DNA of 64,000 nucleotides, from assembly GCA_032358255.1 (NCBI GenBank), contig JAULBX010003110.1, positions 62,001 through 126,000 of the forward strand, in the 5' to 3' direction. Positions 60,701 through 64,000 of the stretch are shown in pieces. The notes beneath the pieces were generated by a model. That model was not told the origin of the DNA, did not search any database, and saw only the letters and a program-made list of their open reading frames with translations. The stretch's first letter is position 1. Each line of letters starts with the position of its first letter. The stretch is from Heterotrichella gracilis. Taxonomy: Eukaryota > Sar > Xanthophyceae > Tribonematales > Xanthonemataceae. Position numbers and translations under genes: made by a program.

Positions 60701-62411
60701 CAGAGGCGGATGGTCATCGAAGGGCGCAGGAGGCGGCAGACCGTGAGATTGCACTGCTGAAAAGCCAGGTGGCACATGGGCAGGATCAGCGGGTACAGCT
60801 GCAGCATCAGTTGGAGGTTGAGCAACAGCAGTGGCAGCAGGCGGTGGATGGTTATTGCGGGGCGCAGGAGGCACTGGCTGCACAGGTTGCAAAGCTACAG
60901 TGTGAGCTGGAGGCAGCGGAGGATGGGCAGGGCCAGCTGGCGGCGCTGCAACAGCAGTTTGAGTATGAGCGGCAGCAGTGGCAGCAGGCAGTGGAGGAAG
61001 AGTGCTCAGGAAGGGTGGATGCTGAGGGTGTGGTGGCGAGATGCTTGATTTCAATGCTGAGGCAAAGGCAGAGCTGCAGGAATCGCTGCGGGCGGCACAA
61101 GAGCAGCATGGCAAGGATGTGGCTGCGCTGCAGGCTGGCCAGACCAAGGCTCTCCAGCAATGTGTACATGAGGCACAGCAGGCAGTCGAGGCACATTGTG
61201 CTGAGGTGGTTCAGTCAAAGTTGGTCCTGCAATCCAAGCTGCAGCAGCTGGCGGGGAGTGGAATGGCAGGTGACCTGGTGCAGCATGCTGCCACGGGCAA
61301 AATTGGCAGAGAAAGGCAGGGCTTTGAGAGGGAGTGTGACCTGCCGAGGTGCCTCTCAATGGTGCCAGATGTGCTAGTGCCCAACGATGACTCATGTGGC
61401 AGCCAGCTAGCGACTGAGGCACTTCCACTGCTGGCCAATTGCTCCCAAGTACAGATCGCAGCACAGGCAACAAGGCACAAGCTTGGGGATGGCGGTGCTC
61501 TGGGCGCTCCCTTGCAATCTGAGGTGGAAGCAGCAAAGGAGGTAGCAGTTGAGAAGGACAAGTTAGCAGGTGGTGTACAGGTGGCAGAGTTGGAGTCCCG
61601 AGTGGGGTCAGGTGAGCAGGTTTTGGCACAGCGGGTGCTGCCGCTAGAGCAGCAACTGGACACTGCATGTGAGGAGGTCAGGCAGCTGAAGGTTGCTCTG
61701 GAGACAGGTGTGAAGGGGAGAGGGCACCAGCAACCCCGCTGCATGCGCAACCCAGTCCTGATCAAGGCAACAAGCGGGGCAGCCAGCAGGTTTGCTGATG
61801 CAATCCGCCGTGCGCCTCCAGCACTCGGATCAGCAAGCAAGTGGCAGACCCTGCAGCAGGCAGTGCCCATTGCCAGCAGCAAGACATTCTCCATTCGCGC
61901 GGCGGTGCGGCTGCATGAAGAGGCAGCAGGTGCGTGCATGTACTGGGAGGTGGCCTGCCATTCACCCGGGTACAACGTGTCATGTTACTGTGCTGCCTGC
62001 CTGTACTGGAGCGTGTACTGGCGGCCAGGGTATAGAGCCATGAAGCACTGTGCACATTCTTGCAGTGGATCATGATAAGGTTGTGGTATCATGCCATCTG
62101 GGCCAGGCAGCGTTGGGCATTTGTCAAATTGATATGCGCAACAGCGCAGAAGCACCACTTTGTCAGGGAAACCAAGTCTGTTGGTATTTTGTTGACGATC
62201 ACCGCATTCACATGATTTTTCTTTTGTCCCCGCAGAATCCTCAGCTCGCGTAGTCCAATTGGAGCAGGAGCTAGCGAGTGCCAAAGCGCAGGCGCACTCT
62301 GGCCGCGAGCGCATTGCAAGCAGTGCACTGGTAGAGGCCCAGCTGCGGGAGGAGGTGGGAAAGCTCACCGCAGAGCTGAGGGGCATGCAGCGGGTGGTGG
62401 ACGTGTCATGA
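57759..62411 (+). CDS. gene B: Cys/His finger plus coiled coil, paralog of gene A, frameshifted
   Basis: Proposed exons: 57759-57890, 58664-58814, 59516-59626, 59929-60043, about 60165-60300 (weak), 60478-61929 and 62236-62411. Two early exons joined in phase 0 give a Cys/His cluster: TCSSVRCKGKYAHPFC, then GWFVTEE and PCTFFCSFC. That order, ending in CSFC, resembles the zf-4CXXC_R1 (CDCA7-type) finger; a PHD finger is the alternative. A basic exon follows (HPKRRRG). The Pro-rich exon (GGQDETPALPPPPP) matches gene A's GGRDETPSPQQVPPPP. The coiled-coil exon has an internal repeat (EQQQWQQAV / ERQQWQQAV) and the same ending FADAIRRAPPALGSASK. Near 61030-61060 the reading frame moves by one base between homologous blocks (GRVDAEGVVAR before, EQHGKDVAALQ after), so the gene may be broken or contain a sequence error. 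The last exon (ESSARVVQLEQELASAKAQA) matches gene A. A nuclear chromatin role is inferred. Confidence 0.62.
59218..59264 (+). repeat. 23-24 bp tandem duplication in a gene B intron
   Basis: ACTCCAGCGGATTGTACTTC and ACTCCAGCGGATTTGTACTT are adjacent, differing by one T. Confidence 0.85.
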
Positions 62412-63882
62412 CAGACCTGTTGCCATTTGCGCAACGCTTAGAGCATTTGGGTTCCTTGGCCATGTGGGGAGGTTGTGATGATGTGTTGAATTTTGGGGCC
62501 ATGCCATGTTGTCTTAGTTGGGACTGGCATGGGACAACATCACCGGGGGGCCATGGCACAGCAGCGCAGGCGCACGACAGCCCCGGAGGCATTGTGTCAG
62601 TGACAAGGCCAAGCTGGGTGCGCAGGCAGGGACAGCAGGGGGCAGTGGAACCACAAGGACAGTCTAAAATTTGAAAATGCAGATACTCTTGCTGGACTCC
62701 TGACACCAGCACATGATTTGGACATTGATCTGGACTTTTGGGCCCATTTCATTGGACATTTAATGCATGGTACCACAGGAGCTGCACCCCAAATGATTGG
62801 CAGTCACAACTTAATTTACTTAATTAAAATGATTTCACGCACGCCTTCCCTAGGTGGGTATCTGTGCAGGCAACTACAGTAGCGTTTCTCTACATGATGC
62901 TCAGCAATTGCTTGAGCTGTACCCACTGTCTTATCCTTCTGGGCCGGGGCGGCAAGGAAATCCACCAGCCATGCCTGGTCCGGTGCAGTCACGAATACTA
63001 GCACTACAGTGATTGTGCCACAGGAGGAGTCTTATTGGTAGTGATTAATAAGCAAAATTCCACCATGCAGGCTGGTAGGCAAAGGCATGCCGAAACGTAC
63101 ACAAAGGGGTTCTATTGTATAAAAAATCATCGTAGTAGGTCGGCAGTGAAGGACGCAAGTTGCAGATAAGGTCGGCACCCATCATATCAGTCCTCACGCG
63201 GAGACTCAGTTTGTACTTTACATCTCGCTGGATACTGACTCCATGTCATGGTACAGTTGAAAGGCATCCAACATCGAGCAACCCCGTCCCGAATATCGGC
63301 AAATTCATGGCTAATGGAGGTTCAGCAACCACGACTAGGTGACTGAACCATGCATCCCCACATCTGCTATATCCTTTTAAGTTCGGCTATCTATTGTTGC
63401 GTGAATGGTTTTGCTTAAGATTGCAATAAACCATGCATGGAATTGAGTCTCTACTTGGGCTCATGCATTGTACTTGAAGTATAAGATACCCTATCTTTGG
63501 CAAAACAAAGCCTCCTCAGCAGTGCTTGAACCCAGCACACTTGGGCGGCTTGTCCCTGCGTGTAAAATGTTCTCAGTACCAACAAGCATCTCGGAGCCTC
63601 TGACATACAATGATAGTGAATAGCGTATGAGTAATATTGGCTGCTCGGTTCTACGCACCCTTGGTTGCATATTGGACCTTCTCTTCTGCAATATCCCTAC
63701 AGCTTGCTTCCTGGAACTGCCAGCGCTGTTTGCCATTCCTGGGCAGTATCATGGGTCTGTCTCACTGAAGAATTATGACTTACACATCAGACAGAGTCAG
63801 AAGCTGAGCTGTGTGTCATTGTCCTGTTGGAATGCTCAGTTACTTGTGAATACCATACTATGGGTGTGTCAATCCCTTGCAG
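62412..63882. other. spacer between gene B and the MBD exon of gene C
   Basis: About 1.5 kb. It should hold the 3' end of gene B and the promoter plus early exons of gene C. No exon, hairpin or repeat is supported. Confidence 0.4.
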
Positions 63883-64000
63883 GCTGCGGCCAGACATTGG
63901 GCCAGGTTGGTGGGAGAAGGTGGTGCCTCGCCGCGGCCTCGCGCTGGATTGCAAGAAGGCATCCCGGCTTGACAGGCGTTTCTACCCTCCAAATGGAGGC
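63883..64000 (+). CDS. gene C: start of a third MBD-like exon (cut by the window edge)
   Basis: After a CTTGCAG acceptor, 39 codons are open to the edge. They begin LRPDIGPGWWEKVVPRRG and end FYPPNGG. IGPGW is the same core as in gene A (PEIGPGWEVEV), and the acceptor phase is the same (one base carried over). This fits the N-terminal half of a methyl-CpG-binding domain. The rest of the gene lies outside the window. Confidence 0.62.

Overview
The window reads as nuclear DNA of a green alga (chlorophyte), probably trebouxiophyte-like. Genes are split into many short exons with GT-AG junctions, commonly GTGAGT-type donors and (T/C)GCAG acceptors. Exons are GC-rich in AT-richer spacers, the recognisable proteins are plant/algal or general eukaryotic, and short telomere-type motifs (TTTAGGG / AAACCCTA) are scattered through introns. 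There is no sign of bacterial operons, organellar genes, rRNA or CRISPR. The taxonomic call is an inference.

Layout, left to right. (1) 1-2177 (+): 3' end of an unidentified Ala-rich coiled-coil gene. (2) 3686-7262 (-): protein-kinase-like gene K1. (3) 8949-10427 (-): small protein with a transit-peptide-like N-terminus. (4) 11779-15356 (-): complete eight-exon imidazolonepropionase-like amidohydrolase. (5) 16585-23017 (+): FAM91-family membrane-trafficking protein in 13 exons. (6) 24446-30417 and 31901-37420 (-): tandem pair of 13-exon SulP/SULTR sulfate-permease genes with the same intron positions; the first carries an 11-nt deletion that breaks its frame. (7) 38495-42362 (-): BtuF-like cobalamin/siderophore-binding domain fused to a Cys-rich DUF5522/C1orf53-like domain and an unrecognised C-terminal domain. 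(8) 44332-49008 (+): kinase gene K2, a paralog of K1 with a much enlarged Val/Ala/Glu repeat exon holding an in-frame TAG. (9) 52064-64000 (+): cluster of chromatin-type genes. Gene A has a methyl-CpG-binding-domain (MBD)-like region plus a long coiled coil. Gene B has a Cys/His finger plus a homologous coiled coil carrying a frameshift. A third MBD-like exon begins at the right edge.

The most unusual pattern is at intron scale. At least eight introns contain a decayed copy of part of the adjoining exon, usually including its splice junction, close to the real junction. Examples lie in the first gene, FAM91 (four), SULTR copy 1, the BtuF-like gene and the MBD gene. A further degraded FAM91 exon fragment lies between the sulfate-permease genes. 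This suggests that short tandem duplications across exon-intron boundaries are frequent in this genome.

The genes are not an obvious pathway. Duplication is the common theme: K1/K2, SULTR-1/2, MBD genes A/B/C, and the junction copies. All exon joins are my own reading of splice sites and reading phase, not transcript evidence.
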